The position numbers were made by a program, and so were the translations under genes. Source: Helichrysum umbraculigerum (taxonomy: Eukaryota; Streptophyta; Magnoliopsida; Asterales; Asteraceae). From it: a stretch of DNA of 64,000 nt. Below are positions 24,049 through 37,400 of this stretch, in pieces; the first letter of the stretch is position 1, and each line of letters begins with the position of its first letter. The notes under the pieces are model-generated. The model was not told the DNA's origin and did not search any database. It saw nothing but the letters and a program-made list of their open reading frames with translations. The stretch lies in contig CATIUR010000005.1 in NCBI GenBank assembly GCA_949592205.1, forward strand, positions 90,946,777-91,010,776. Direction: 5' to 3'.

Positions 24049-24830
24049 CTAACTAGTATGGTCAAAGAGAAGGTTTGGATTATGAAGAAACTTTCTCTAC
24101 TGTGTAAAAATGGTTATTGTTAGGTCATTACTTACTTTAGTTGTTCATAATAATTGGCTATTTTTTTCAACTCAATAAAATAATATTCATATATGGTGAT
24201 CTTGTTGAGGATCCACATATGACTTCTCATCTAGGTTATCTTTGGAAAAGGAGATCGAAGTTTGCAAATTAATAAAATCTTTATATGCGTTCTCCTAAAT
24301 AGTGGAATCAGAAACTGATGTTGTAAAAGAAATGGAAGATTGAATGATTATTCTTTGTATGTTAAAAATACTAGCAATGTTTTTTTTTTTTTAACTATAT
24401 TTGTTTATGTGGATGACATTATTGTATTTGGAAATAATAATAATAAAGTTGATATATTCAAATAATTTTTTAGTTATAAGTTCATGATAAGGATATGGTA
24501 AGTTAAAATAATTCCTAGGAATAAAGGTTTAATAGTAAAATTTTTTTGGTGTGGTACGTCACAAAGAAAGTATTGTCTAGAATTATTTGAATGAGTTTTG
24601 GTTGCTTAGTAGTAAAACCTTTGTCTCTCCCTTTGAACAAAACTTAAATATTGCTAGTTGTGAACTCATATAGTGATAAAGCTTTGTCTAATATAACTAA
24701 GTATCAACGGTTAGTAGGAAAATCAATATACTTGACTATAACTAGATCATATCTCTATCAAGTTGAACCTAAGTGATTATGTGGATGCAAATTGGGTTAA
24801 ACGTTTATCTATAGAAGATTCGTGACTTGT
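24049..24830 (+). pseudogene. Decayed Ty1/copia reverse transcriptase and RNase H
   Basis: Over several frames one reads GLDYEETFS, VRSLLTLVVHNNWLFF, VCKLIKSLYA, SLYVKN, the catalytic FVYVDDIIVFGNN (YVDD at 24406-24417), KFMIRIW, SQRKYCLELF, ITKYQRLVGKSIYLTITRSY and YVDANW. These are successive blocks of copia reverse transcriptase and early RNase H in the right order. Many stops and frameshifts and a T12 run show long decay. No LTR, primer site or integrase was found next to it. Confidence 0.85.
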
Positions 24831-25128
24831 TATTGCGTGCTTTAACTCATCAAGATCCAAAATAATCATACAAGCTATCCGTTTTGGTTCCAATTCAATC
24901 CGACTCAATGTATACCCTTTCCACAACCTTACCAAATACATCATACCGAAGTAGGGTTTCCGGTTTCCAAACACTTTTGGGACAAAACCGTAAGAATCGT
25001 AAGTAAAGGGAGTAGTTATGTAACATTATTACTCATAGCAAAGACTCACCCTATGGACCGGAGTGCAAAAACCGCCTTGAATTTCCCCATCGAGAGTGTA
25101 GAAAAGAAAAGAGGACTGACTTGTTGTT
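24831..25128. other. Upstream region of the UPL gene
   Basis: No coding frame. It is the presumed proximal promoter of the ligase gene. The copia remnant ends about 300 bases before the TATA box, so the promoter is compact or partly repeat-derived. Confidence 0.5.
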
Positions 25129-25136
25129 TATAAAAA
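25129..25136 (+). promoter_or_regulatory. TATA box of the UPL gene
   Basis: TATAAAAA, followed about 30 bases later by the CT- and CA-rich start of a probable leader (ctcttctccaatttcagg). The transcript start is inferred near 25160-25170. Confidence 0.6.
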
Positions 25137-25313
25137 GCAGCTCTCTTCTCCAATTTCAGGGTTAATACCAAAAACATCTACACACAGCAAAACACACACA
25201 CAACAAAACAACCCTTCTTTTCTCTCTAACTTATTTTCACTCACACATATAAACCCTAATTATTAATTTTACTTTGATGTTTATCAATCTTTTGTTTATC
25301 TCTGCACCACCAG

Positions 25314-25443
25314 GTATGTACATGTATCTATATCCGTATGTCTGTATTTTGTTTATGTCTTTGATTTAATCGATTAAATATCTTCGATTTATTTGATTAT
25401 TTAATTGGTTTTGTTTTATTTTATTTTTGTTTTTTTATTGCAG
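25314..25443 (+). other. 5'-UTR intron of the UPL gene
   Basis: Donor ccaccag|gtatgt at 25314 and acceptor attgcag at 25443, 30 bases before the start codon. A leader intron next to the start is common in plant housekeeping genes and often raises expression. Confidence 0.7.
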
Positions 25444-25473
25444 TTTAAAGGAGTGTAGAGTTTGTTAAATCTT

Positions 25474-28400
25474 ATGGCCGGAACCCTAAGATCGAGCTTG
25501 CCGTCGAGGTTACGGCAGCTTTTATCCGGTGAAGGACATATCGGTCCTAATGTTAAACTTGATTCTGAAACTGTAAGATTTCATTTGGGGTTTTGTGTTT
25601 GGTGGTTTATAGATTTGAGTTAGGGCTACACTTGAAGTTGTTAGTTAATTGATTGATGTTTAGTTAGGGCTTTATGTAGCTTTTTATAATGTGCATACAG
25701 TAATTGTGTGTGTCTATATGTAGTTTTGGGTGTTACTGGATGTATAGTTTTTAGGGTTTCTAGTTTGAAAGTACTTAATAGTAAAAAAGTAACAATTTCA
25801 TTTTGATGCTGTAACTAGTACTTCTTTGAATGGGAAATATAATGCTTTTTATCTTTGTATACATCAACTTCTATGGTTTTGTTGATTTGTAGTTTTATCG
25901 CAATCAAATTATACTTTTTTATAAGGCGTTGAGTTCTTATTGACATAAATTTTGAGGATTTTAGTTGTACATAGCTATATGTCTTGTTGGGAGGTACACT
26001 AATGTGCTTAAAGTAAGTTGCTAGCTTGTATGTGCTTCTCTTACCCCTTCATCCATAACTCGATGCTGGATATGTGCTTTTCTAGCTTGTATGTGTTAAC
26101 GTAATTCTATTATGCTCTTTGGGCTACTCATTGTTCCGTTTGTAGCATACATTCGAAATGGGTACTGGATATATATTGGTAATGTGTATGTAAAATATGG
26201 TGAGTTTAAGGAGAGTGTATTACAAATAACAGTACCACAATTGACTTGTGTTTTACCCTGAACTTGGTAGGACTACATACATAGAAAGAGGGAAGTGATC
26301 ACCTTTCTTTCATTCATTGGTGGCTCATAATAGGATGCCTAATGAAATTAAGGCTATACGTATTAGCAGCATAATAGATTGTTGCAATACTCACATAAAT
26401 TGCATCTTCCGGTAAAAAGTATGTTAGATTGACACTTGGACAAAATACCTTTAACTGTTTTAGACACGATAGTGATAGAAGATTTTAAAAGAATTGTAAT
26501 TTTATTATATAAATAGCCACATGGTATCCTAGATATAATTGAAAGGCTCGAGGTTTTATCAGCTAAGAGGTCTTTCACTATGATTTTTATATCTCGTGTA
26601 CAACTATTTTGCCACATTATGTTATTTTATTTGATGATGTTATGATATAATCTATTTCTGTCTGCATCACCCTAGACATATACTTATTTTTTTTATGTTA
26701 CTTCCTTTCTTTCAAGGGTAGAGTCTAATGATTAACAAAATTTAGTGCATCTGCTACAAGAAAGTAATAATCATATGTAAAAGCTGAGTGATATAGCGAA
26801 AAGCGTGAACCTCTTTCAGTTAATAAGAACAAGTTTTTCACTGATTGAAGTTTATGACCTGACAATATTGTTTCAATTGTTTTAACGTGTAGAAAGTGGA
26901 TCAAGTAGAATTACTAATTTGCTTTTGTTTTTGTCTATTTTGCAGCCCCCAAAAGTGAAGGCCTTCATTGACAAGGTGATTCAGTGTCCATTACAAGACT
27001 TAGCAATCCCTCTATCAGGCTTTCACTGGGAGTATAAAAAGGTGACAAGATTATACTCATACCTATTGTTTGACTCATTATGCTATTTATAATTTACTTA
27101 ACTTGTGTCTTTCGTTTTTCAGGGAAATTTTCATCATTGGAGACCGCTGTTTTTGCATTTTGACACATACTTCAAGACATACTTGTCTAGCAGGAAAGAT
27201 CTCCTTTTAGCAGATACCTTAGAAGATGATACTCCTTTTCCTAAGCAATCAGTTCTCCAAATCCTGCGTGTGATGCAAATCATTTTGGAGAATTGCCACA
27301 ACAAAAGTTCCTTCGATGGCTTAGAGGTCTGATGGAAATAGTTTTATTTCGATTTATAATGTGATCTGTTGATATTTCTATTGAATGTTTATTAGAAGTG
27401 GTTTTTTTACCCAAGTGACTTATGAATGAGCTGTTTGGGGTTGTGCTTGAGCTCAAAAGGGTGAAAGACAAGTTAGTGAAAAAGAAAACAGGTCAAATGG
27501 GCCAAATTGGTCAAACTAGTTGAAAGTTGTCCAAAGCTTTTCTTAATGCATACAATCTTCTAAATTGTTTTATCACAAAGTTAGCTTAGATCATTTTTGT
27601 AATAATATTATTCATGTATTTGTAATTAGTGTGCTAAATAATTACAATATATATAAGAAATGGACAAAAATAATCGTGGGTCAACCCAACACAACCAATC
27701 TCGTTTTGCGCGGGTACTAAAAGAGGACCCTATTGAATCTGAAGATCTTACCAAACTTGCCTTTATTATTTATACATATACATATTTATCTAAAGTTTAC
27801 TTTGTTTGTTCAGCATTTCAAGCTCTTGCTTGCATCAACAGACCCCGAGATCCTCATTGCAACCTTGGAGACTCTTTCAGCCTTAGTGAAAATAAATCCC
27901 TCGAAACTTCACGCAAGTGGGAAACTAGTAGGATGCGGTTCTATAAACAACTGCCTCTTGTCGTTAGCACAGGGATGGGGAAGCAAAGAAGAGGGTTTGG
28001 GCTTGTATTCTTGCATAATGTTAAATGAAAGAACCCAAGATGAAGGTCTAAGCTTATTCCCACCTGATTTACAAACAGAAACCGACAATTCTCAGAACCG
28101 TGTTGGTTCTACTCTCTATTTTGAGTTGCACGGTACAAATCCCCAAAACACAAGTGTTATTCACATTCCTGATCTGCATTTGTTTAAGGAGGATGATTTG
28201 TCTTTGATGAAGTCATTGATTGAGCAGTACAATGTACCTCCTGAGCATAGGTTCTCATTGCTGACCAGAATTCGATATGCTCACGCCTTCCGCTCTTCTA
28301 GAATTTGCAGGCTATACAGCAAGATCTGCTTACTTTCTTTTATTGTTCTTGTTCAATCAAGTGACTCTCATGATGAACTCGTGTCTTTTTTTGCTAATGA

Positions 28401-31400
28401 GCCAGAATACACGAACGAGTTAATTAGACTAGTGAAATCTGAAGAGATGATACCTGGAACAGTTCGTACGCTTGCAATGCATGCTCTTGGATCTCAACTA
28501 GCTGCATATTCATCATCACATGAGAGGGCACGGATTCTAAGTGGGTCAAGTATCAGCTTTGCTGGTGGAAACCGCATGATTCTTCTTAATGTTCTGCAAA
28601 GGGCAATTTCATCTTTAAACAACTCTAGTGACCCATCGTCTGTTGCATTCGTTGAAGCGCTTCTCCAATTTTATTTGCTTCATGTCATATCTACATCAAG
28701 TTCTGGGAGTGTAATACGGGGATCAGGAATGGTTCCTACTTTCTTACCCCTTTTAGAAGATTCAGATCCTTCACACATGCATCTTGTATGTTTAGCTGTG
28801 AAGACGCTGCAAAAGCTCATGGACTACAGCAATTCAGCCGTCACTCTTTTTAAAGACTTGGGAGGAGTTGATCTTTTGACTAACAGACTGCAGATAGAAG
28901 TGGTTAGGGTGATTGGTTCAGAAATAGGAGAAGACAGCTCAATGAGCATCGGGGAGTCTTCTAACTCTAATGGTAATGTTGATTGGCTTTATTCACAGAA
29001 ACGGCTCATTAGGGTTCTGTTGAAGGCACTTGGTTCCGCTACATATGCTCCAGCAAATTCGACCCGTCCTCAGGGGGCCCATGATGTTTCTTTACCCACC
29101 ACTTTATCCATGATATTTGGAAATGTGAATAAGTTTGGAGGGGACATATATTCAGCAGCTGTTACCGTTATGAGTGAAATGATACATAAAGATCCCACTT
29201 GTTATGCTTCATTAGATGAGTTGGGTCTACCTGACGCTTTTCTAGCGTCGGTGAAAGCAGGGGTTCTTCCTTCTTCTAAAGCTCTTACTTGTGTTCCTAA
29301 TGGTATTGGTGCTATTTGTCTAAATACAAAGGGTTTAGAAACAGTTAAAGAAGCTTCAGCATTAAGTTTTCTGCTTGATGTTTTCACCGATAAGAAATAT
29401 GTTATACCAATGAATGATGGAATAGTGCCATTGGCGAATGCTGTTGAGGAGCTTTTACGTCATGTATCTTCGTTAAGAGGTACTGGTGTGGATATGATAG
29501 TTAAGATTGTTAAGGAAATTGCTTCAATAGAGGACGGTAAGGGTAAGTTGGGAAAAGTTGAAGATGGTAGTGCTATGGAGATGGACACTGAAGATAAAGA
29601 AAATGTAGGCCCATGCCTAGTTGCTGCTACAGATTCAGGGTCCGAAGGAATTGGTGATGAACAGTTTATTCAGTTATGCATCTTTCATGTGATGGTGTTA
29701 GTTCACCGAACAATGGAGAATGCTGAAACGTGTCGGTTGTTTGTTGAAAAAGAAGGAATTGAAGCTTTGTTGAAGCTTTTGTTAAGACCAAGTATAACTC
29801 AGTCATCAGAAGGGATGTCTATTGCGTTGCATAGCACCATGGTTTTCAAAAGCTTTACTCAACATCACTCAGCTCCTCTAGCACGTGCCTTTTGCGCTGC
29901 TCTTCGGGGTTATCTGGAGTCAACTAGGGATGGGTTTAAGATTCTTTCAGGCTCTTTTCTACTAGACCCGAAAGCTACCCCAAATTCGGGACTTTTTTCT
30001 TCACTTTTTCTTGTGGAATTTCTTTTGTTTCTTGCTGCCTCGAAAGACAATCGATGGGTTACTGCATTGCTTCAAGAATTCGGGAATGATAGCAAGGATG
30101 TTTTGGATTCTATTGGAGACACTCATCGCCAAATTTTATGGCAGATTGCATTACTTGAAGATGCTAAATATCAAACTGAGGACGACAATGGTGGTTCTGG
30201 TTCTGCTGATGGGTCACGCCACTTGGAGTCGAGTACTTCAGAATCTGAAGAGCAAAGATTCAATTCGTTTAGGCAGTTTCTTGATCCGTTGATGAGAAGA
30301 AGGATGTCTGGATGGAGTTTTGAATCACAGTTTTTTGATCTGATTACTCTATATCGCGATATCACTCATACTTCTGGTCTTCCACAGCATCTTGGAGGCG
30401 GTGGTAGCCGCCAATCACTGCCATCCGGGACTTCAGATGGTGTTGGTGGTGGTATTTCTCGGGAAGCCGATAAACAAAGGTCGTACTATTCTTCTTGTTG
30501 TGATATGATGAGGTCACTCTCTTTACATATTACACACTTGTTTCAAGAGCTAGGCAAAGCGATGTTGCTTCCTTCTAGAAGACGAGATGACATGGTAACG
30601 GTTACCCCTGCTTCCAAATCAGTTGCTTCTACATTTGCTGACATTACGTTGGCTCATATGAAGTTTGAAGGTCATTTAAGCTCTTCTGGATCAGTGGCAT
30701 CATGGTCACCCAAGTGTCGTTATTTGGGGAAGGTTATAGATTTTATTGATGGGATTCTACTAGAAAAACCTGACACCTGCAACCCTGTTCTATTAAATTG
30801 TCTATACGGTCGTGGTGTGATTCAGTTGGTTTTGACCACTTTTGAAGCTACCAGCGAGCTGTTATTTACAGTCAATAGGACTCCTGCATCTCCAATGGAG
30901 ACAGATGAAGGAGCTCCAAAGGCCGAGTCAGTAGAAACTGTGCGTTCATGGATAGATGGGCCATTAGCTAGTTATGGTAAACTTATGGATCATCTAGTGA
31001 CATCATCTTTTATTTTGTCTCCATTCACAAAACATTTTCTTACACAACCCCTCATAACTGGTGACATTGTGTTTCCACGTGATGCTGAGGTTTTTGTGAA
31101 GGTTCTTCAATCTATGATTTTGAAAGCAGTGCTTCCTGTATGGACTCACCCGCAGTTCACTGACTGTAGTGATGATTTCATTGCAATTGTAATATCTATA
31201 ATCCGTCATGTTTTTTCTGGGGTTGAAGTGAGAAGTGCAAGCAATGCTGGATCAAGGCCCATTGGCCCACCTCCAAATGAAACGACTATATCCACAATTG
31301 TAGAAATGGGGTTCACCAGAGCTCGAGCAGAGGAGGCGTTGAGACAGGTGGGATCAAATAGTGTGGAATTAGCAATGGAGTGGCTGTTTTCACATCCAGA

Positions 31401-34400
31401 GGAAGTTCAAGAAGATGATGAACTTGCTCGTGCACTTGCAATGTCTCTTGGTAATTCTGGAACTGATGCAAAGGATAATACGGTGACAACTGAAAGTAGT
31501 CAACCGATCGAAGAGGAAACCGTGCAGTTACCACCTGTTGATGACTTATTGTCGACATGTAAGAAGCTTCTAGAAATGAAAGATTCGTTAGCTTTTCCAG
31601 TTCGGGATCTTCTGTCAATGATATGCTCTCAAGATGATGGTCGATACAGATCTGATGTTATACTCTTCATTCTTGAACAAGTGAAGCTTTGCAGTTCTGA
31701 TTCTTATGGTGGAAAGAATAATATGCTATCCTCCCTCTTTCATGTTCTTGCTTTGATTCTTAATGAGGATAAAGATGCACGAGAAGTTGCATCCAAGAGT
31801 GGCCTGGTCAAAGTTGCAGCAGATCTTTTATCAGATTGGAACTCCCAGTCACCTGATAGTGGGACACTGCTTGTTCCCAAATGGGTGACAGCTGCTTTTC
31901 TTGCTGTTGACCGGCTTTCTCAGGTTGACCAGAAGTTGAATGCTGATATTTCAGAGTTGTTAAAGAAAGATGATGTTGGTAACCAGAATTCTATAGTGAT
32001 AGATGATGAAAAACAAAATAAGACGCAAACGAATTTGGGATTATCTTCAAAGCTAATTGATGATGAGGAGCAGAAGAGATTTGTTGAGATATGTTGTGGC
32101 TTTTTAACCAAACCACTTCCTGCTGAAACAATTCATGCGGTTCTACAGCTATGTTCGACACTTACAAGAACTCATTCCGTGGCTGTGAGTTTTCTAGAAG
32201 CTGGCGGTTTGCCTTCACTGCTATCTTTACCTACAAGTAGCCTATTTGTTGGGTTTGATAACGTTGCAGCCACTATTATTCGCCATATTCTAGAAGATCC
32301 ACAAACTCTTCAACAAGCAATGGAAAGTGAAATTAAACATAGTATTGTTGCAGGTGGCAGTCGACAAGCAAATGGAAGGCTCACACCCCGTAACTTTCTG
32401 CTAAATATGAGTTCTGTTCTCTCACGGGATCCTCTGATCTTTATGCGGGCTGCAAGGGCAGTGTGCCAAATTGAAATGCATGGGGAGAGACCATTTGTTA
32501 TCTTGCTAAAAGATCGCGAAAAGGATAAATCCAAAGACAAAGAGGAAAAAGATAAACCACATACAGCTGATGGTAAGATCAGCTTAGGTAATATCACCAA
32601 ACTTCCTGACGCAAATGCGAAGAATGCTAAAGCTCATCGTAAGCCGCCTCAAAGTTTTACCACTGTAATCGAGCTGCTTTTAGAGTCTGTCATTACTTTT
32701 GTACCCCCTTCAGAGGAGAAATCAGTGGTGGGGGCGAGCTCTTCAGTAACAGACATGGAAGTTGATGTTAATCTCAGTAAGGGTAAAGGGAAAGCTATTG
32801 CTTCGGGCTCTGAAGAGAATGAAGAAAATGGGCAGGAAGCATCTGCATCGTTGGCTAAAGTTGTATTCATTTTGAAGTTGTTAAAGGAGATTCTTTTGAT
32901 GTATGGTCCATCTGTTCATGTTCTGCTCCGAAAAGATGCTGAGCTCAGTGGAATATTTCACCACATACTTTGTAATTTTCTTCCTCACTTAAAAAGCTCT
33001 AAACGTGAAAAAAAGGATGCAGATTGGAGGCACAAACTAGCAGGTCGGGCTAGCCAGTTCTTGGTGGCTTCTTGTGTGCGTTCTTCAGAGGCAAGAAGGA
33101 GAATTTTTATAGAAATCAATAATGCATTTACTGATTTTGTTGATAATTCTGAAGTTAATCGGCCACCTGGAAATGATATCCAAGCTTTTGTTGATCTACT
33201 TGGGGATGTAATGGCTGCACGTTCACCTACTGGTGCTTCAATCTCAGGAGAAGCTTCAGTTACCTTTATAGACGTTGGATTGGTGAGGTCACTTACACGA
33301 ACTTTACAAATGTTGGACTTGGATCATGCTGAGTCGCTAAAGATTGTACCAGGGCTTGTAAAGGTTTTGGAATTGGTGACTAAAGAACATGTTCATGCTG
33401 CTGAGGCAAATTCTGCAAAAGCTGATAGTTTAACAAAACCTTCTGATCATGTTGACCATGGAAGAACAGAGAATACTGGTGATATATCTCGGTCAACCGA
33501 AACCGCATCTTTACCTAATGCAAATTCTGCACCTACAGAAGCTATTGAGTCTTTTAGCACTGTTCAGACGTATGGTGGATCTGAGGCTGTTACAGATGAT
33601 ATGGAGCATGATCAGGATATTGATGGCGGTTTTGCTCCCCCTAGTGAAGATGATTACATGCATGAAACTTCCGAGGAAACTCGTGGTATTGAAAACGGTC
33701 TTGGTTCAGTGGGAATAAGATTTGAAATCCAACCTGATATTCGTGAGAGCCTTGATGAAGATGATGAGGATATGTCAGGTGATGAAGGAGATGATGTTGA
33801 TGAAGATGATGATGGAGATGATGATGGACATAATGATCTGGAAGAAGATGAAGTTCATCATTTGCCACATCCTGACACTGATCAAGATGATCATGAAATT
33901 GAAGATGAGTTTGATGAGGATATGATCGAGGAAGAAGATGAAGATGACGAGGATGATGATGGTGGAGTTATATTAAGATTGGGTGAGGGAATGAATGGGA
34001 TAAATGTGTTGGATCATATTGAGGTATTTGGTAGAGACCATAGTTTTAACAATGATACACTACATGTGATGCCTGTTGAAGTATTCGGTTCCAGACGACA
34101 AGGTCGTACTACATCTATCTATAATCTGTTAGGGAGATCAGGTGACAGTTCTGCTCCGTCTCAGCACCCACTTCTAATGGAGCCTTCTTCCTCACGTGCA
34201 GTTTCTTCGCGACAAACAGGTACATCTATCTTATTAAGAATCCTTTTCCTTGTTTAGTTATTTTTGATGTTTTATATATATCTCTCTGCATTGTTGTGGT
34301 GGTCATGCTTGCATATCTGTGCTCTAGTCTCTAGAGGTGGTAAAAATGGCAGGTGGAATGTTGGTTATAGGTCACAATGGTTCGGCCAAAATGGCTAGTT

Positions 34401-37400
34401 TTTGCTGGATCAGAACAGGCTGCGCCTTCCTTTTATATATTTTTTACTTCTATTATAAAGCTATATGTGAGAAATATGTTACAAACTTTGTACTAATTTA
34501 GTGATAATCTAACTTTTTGAATAGTATGGCTTCATGGGTTTTTTGCAAATAAAAAATCACTTTGACAACTTTTAACCCACATTTTTTAATTGTTTTGTAT
34601 CTCTCATGTTAACCTTTTTAACCCATTAGAGATAAAACATAACTCAGATCAACTCATTGGTAAGATAATGGGCTGGAATTGTCACGTGTACTGTCCTATA
34701 TCTGTTTTTATTGACTTCTGTGTTATATTTTGCTCCCAGACAATGCTCGTGATGGTCACCTTGAAAGAAATTTGGAGTCGTCATCATCACGATTGGATTC
34801 GATTTTCCGGTCGTTGAGAAATGGTCGTCATGGACAGCAAGGAAACAGGCTCAGCATGTGGACTGATGACCCACAAAGTGGGGGTTCTAATGCATCTAGC
34901 ATTCCTTTAGGCCTTGAGGATTTGTTAGTTTCTCATTTGAGGCGTCCAACCGCTGAGAAAAGCTCTGATCAAGACAAGTTGGTGGAGGGTCAATCGAAAA
35001 ACGAGCCTGGTCAATCCCAAGAATCAGCTGGAATGGTACCTGAAACCACTGTTGACAACAATGGTCCCGTTGATCCAATTGGCTCGCGAGATTCTGGAAG
35101 CATGCCAACAGTAGATGAAGCCCAAGGAGTCAATGATGTTGATGCACCCATTGGTCAACCTCTCTCTGTTGATATGCAGTTTGACCAAAATGATAGTGTT
35201 TCCCGGGATGTTGAAGCTGTGAGCCAAGAAAGTAGCGGAAGTGGGGCTACATTAGGTGAAAGCCTTAGAAGCCTTGATGTTGAAATTGGAAGTGCTGATG
35301 GTCATGATGATGGGGGCGAGAGGCAAGGTCCAAGGAGAATAAATGTACCACTCAATACTGCATCAATGACAGTGAGAGATGCATCCCTTCATAGTGTAAC
35401 TGAGGTTTCAGAGAATCCTAGTCAAGAGACAGACCAAAATGACCCTGGTCAGGATGCAAACCGTGATGGTGCTGCTGGCACTGGTTCCGCACCAATTGAC
35501 CCAGCATTTCTGGATGCACTTCCTGAGGAGTTACGTGCTGAGGTTCTTTCCGGTCGACAGGGCCCTGCGGCTCAACCCGCTGTGAACACGGAACCACAAA
35601 ATGATGGAGACATTGACCCTGAATTTCTTGCTGCACTTCCCCCGGACATTCGGGCTGAAGTTCTAGCACAACAGCAGGCACAAGGGGTACACCGGGCACA
35701 AGAATTGGAAGGTCAACCCGTGGAAATGGACACTGTATCAATAATTGCTACCTTCCCATCAGAATTACGCGAAGAGGTATGTTTTTAGGATCTTATAATT
35801 CTTTTTTTATTTGCCGATGTTTATGATTTTCAACTACATATATATATCAGGTTCTTTTAACATCATCTGATGCGGTTCTTGCCAATCTTACACCTGCTCT
35901 TGTTGCGGAGGCGAACATGTTGCGAGAACGGTTTGCTCGTCGGTACAATCGGACACTTTTCGGTATGTTTCCAAGGAGTAGGCGGGGTGAATCTTCTAGA
36001 AGAGGTGAAGGAGTTGGATCTAGCGTGGATAGAAACGGTGGAGTCATTACTCGTAGGTCAAGTGGAAGTAAACCTGTTGAAACTGAAGGAGTTCCTTTGG
36101 TTGACAATGAAGATCTTAAAGCCATGGTTCGGTTGCTTCGTGTAGTCCAGGTGATAATTTGGTATACTGGTTGACATAGATGGCAATTTGTACCCATTTA
36201 CCTATATATGGGTTGATATTGGTAGTATTTTATCTTTAAAGGTTAAAAAGGGCTAAGCTATATAGTTTAACTAGCAAGTATATGGTTCACCCATAATTTA
36301 TATTAATCCCCAACTCTTCTAAAATTGCTTTATTAAATAAGATATGTTTTGACCTGTTACCCGACCTGTCCATTTGTCACCTATTTGCTTTCTTGCATAT
36401 CTGCTCATACTTTCTCATCAATGTTTTGTTTTATTTTGCACAGCCTCTATATAAACCGCAGCTCCAGAGACTGCTTTTGAATTTATGTGCTCATGTTGAA
36501 ACCCGTTCATCCGTAGTGAAAATATTAATGGATCTGCTGATGCTTGACATTAGAAAGCCTGGTGATAATTTGAGTACTTCTGAGCCATCATACAGACTTT
36601 ATGCCTGCCAGAGCCATGTCATGTATTCTCGTCCTCAATGTTTTGATGGTGAGAATCCTATTATTTGTGTGAATGTGAATGTTCGCATATCAATTCAATT
36701 ACTCTTGGAGAGCTGAAATAATATTTTTTATTCTAGGGGTACCTCCATTGGTCTCACGGCGTGTGCTAGAAACTTTGACATATTTGGCTAGGAACCATAC
36801 ATTTGTTGCAAAACTTTTGCTTCAATTTAGATATCCTCCAATGGAGTCTGAGAGTCTTGATCAGTCTCGTGGAAAAGCCATCATGGTTATCCAAGATAAT
36901 GAAATTGAAAAACAACAAGAAGATTTCTTGGCCATAACAATGCTCTTGAGTCTTTTAAATCAGCCACTTTATTTGAGAAGTATTGCACATCTTGAGCAGG
37001 TAGTTTTTGAAATATCATATATTTTTCTCTCCCAAATTATGGCAAATTTTCAATATTTCTGATTGCTGTTTGATGTGCGTTTCAGTTGCTGAACTTGCTA
37101 GACGTGATAATTGATAATGCTGAAAGCAAGCAAACTCCTGCTGAACGCGGTGTATCTGTTACCGAAGAATCACCTGCGGAAATGTCTACTTTAGATGCTA
37201 ATGTTGGTGGCTTTGATGGTTTGGATACCAAATTAGTCAAAGCAGATAATGCCTCTAAGCCCTCATCTTCTGGTGATAGTACTGAATGCGATTCGCGCAC
37301 CATTTTACTCAACTTGCCACAAGCAGAACTGCGTCTTCTCTGCTCACTTCTTGCACGTGAAAGGTATGAGATTTTTGCAGCTGACCTTTCTTATATTGCT

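Noticed and set aside
24777..24974. Minus-strand frame upstream of the ligase gene
   Set aside because: Overlaps the end of the decayed copia remnant and the promoter region, with no recognisable domain.
27660..28028. Alternative frame overlapping ligase intron 3 and exon 4
   Set aside because: Runs through the splice acceptor at 27813 in the wrong register; the conserved reading HFKLLLASTDPE fixes the real exon.
33641..33925. Frames on both strands over the acidic stretch of the ligase
   Set aside because: Shadows of the GAT/GAA-rich coding sequence; the ligase frame explains the bias.
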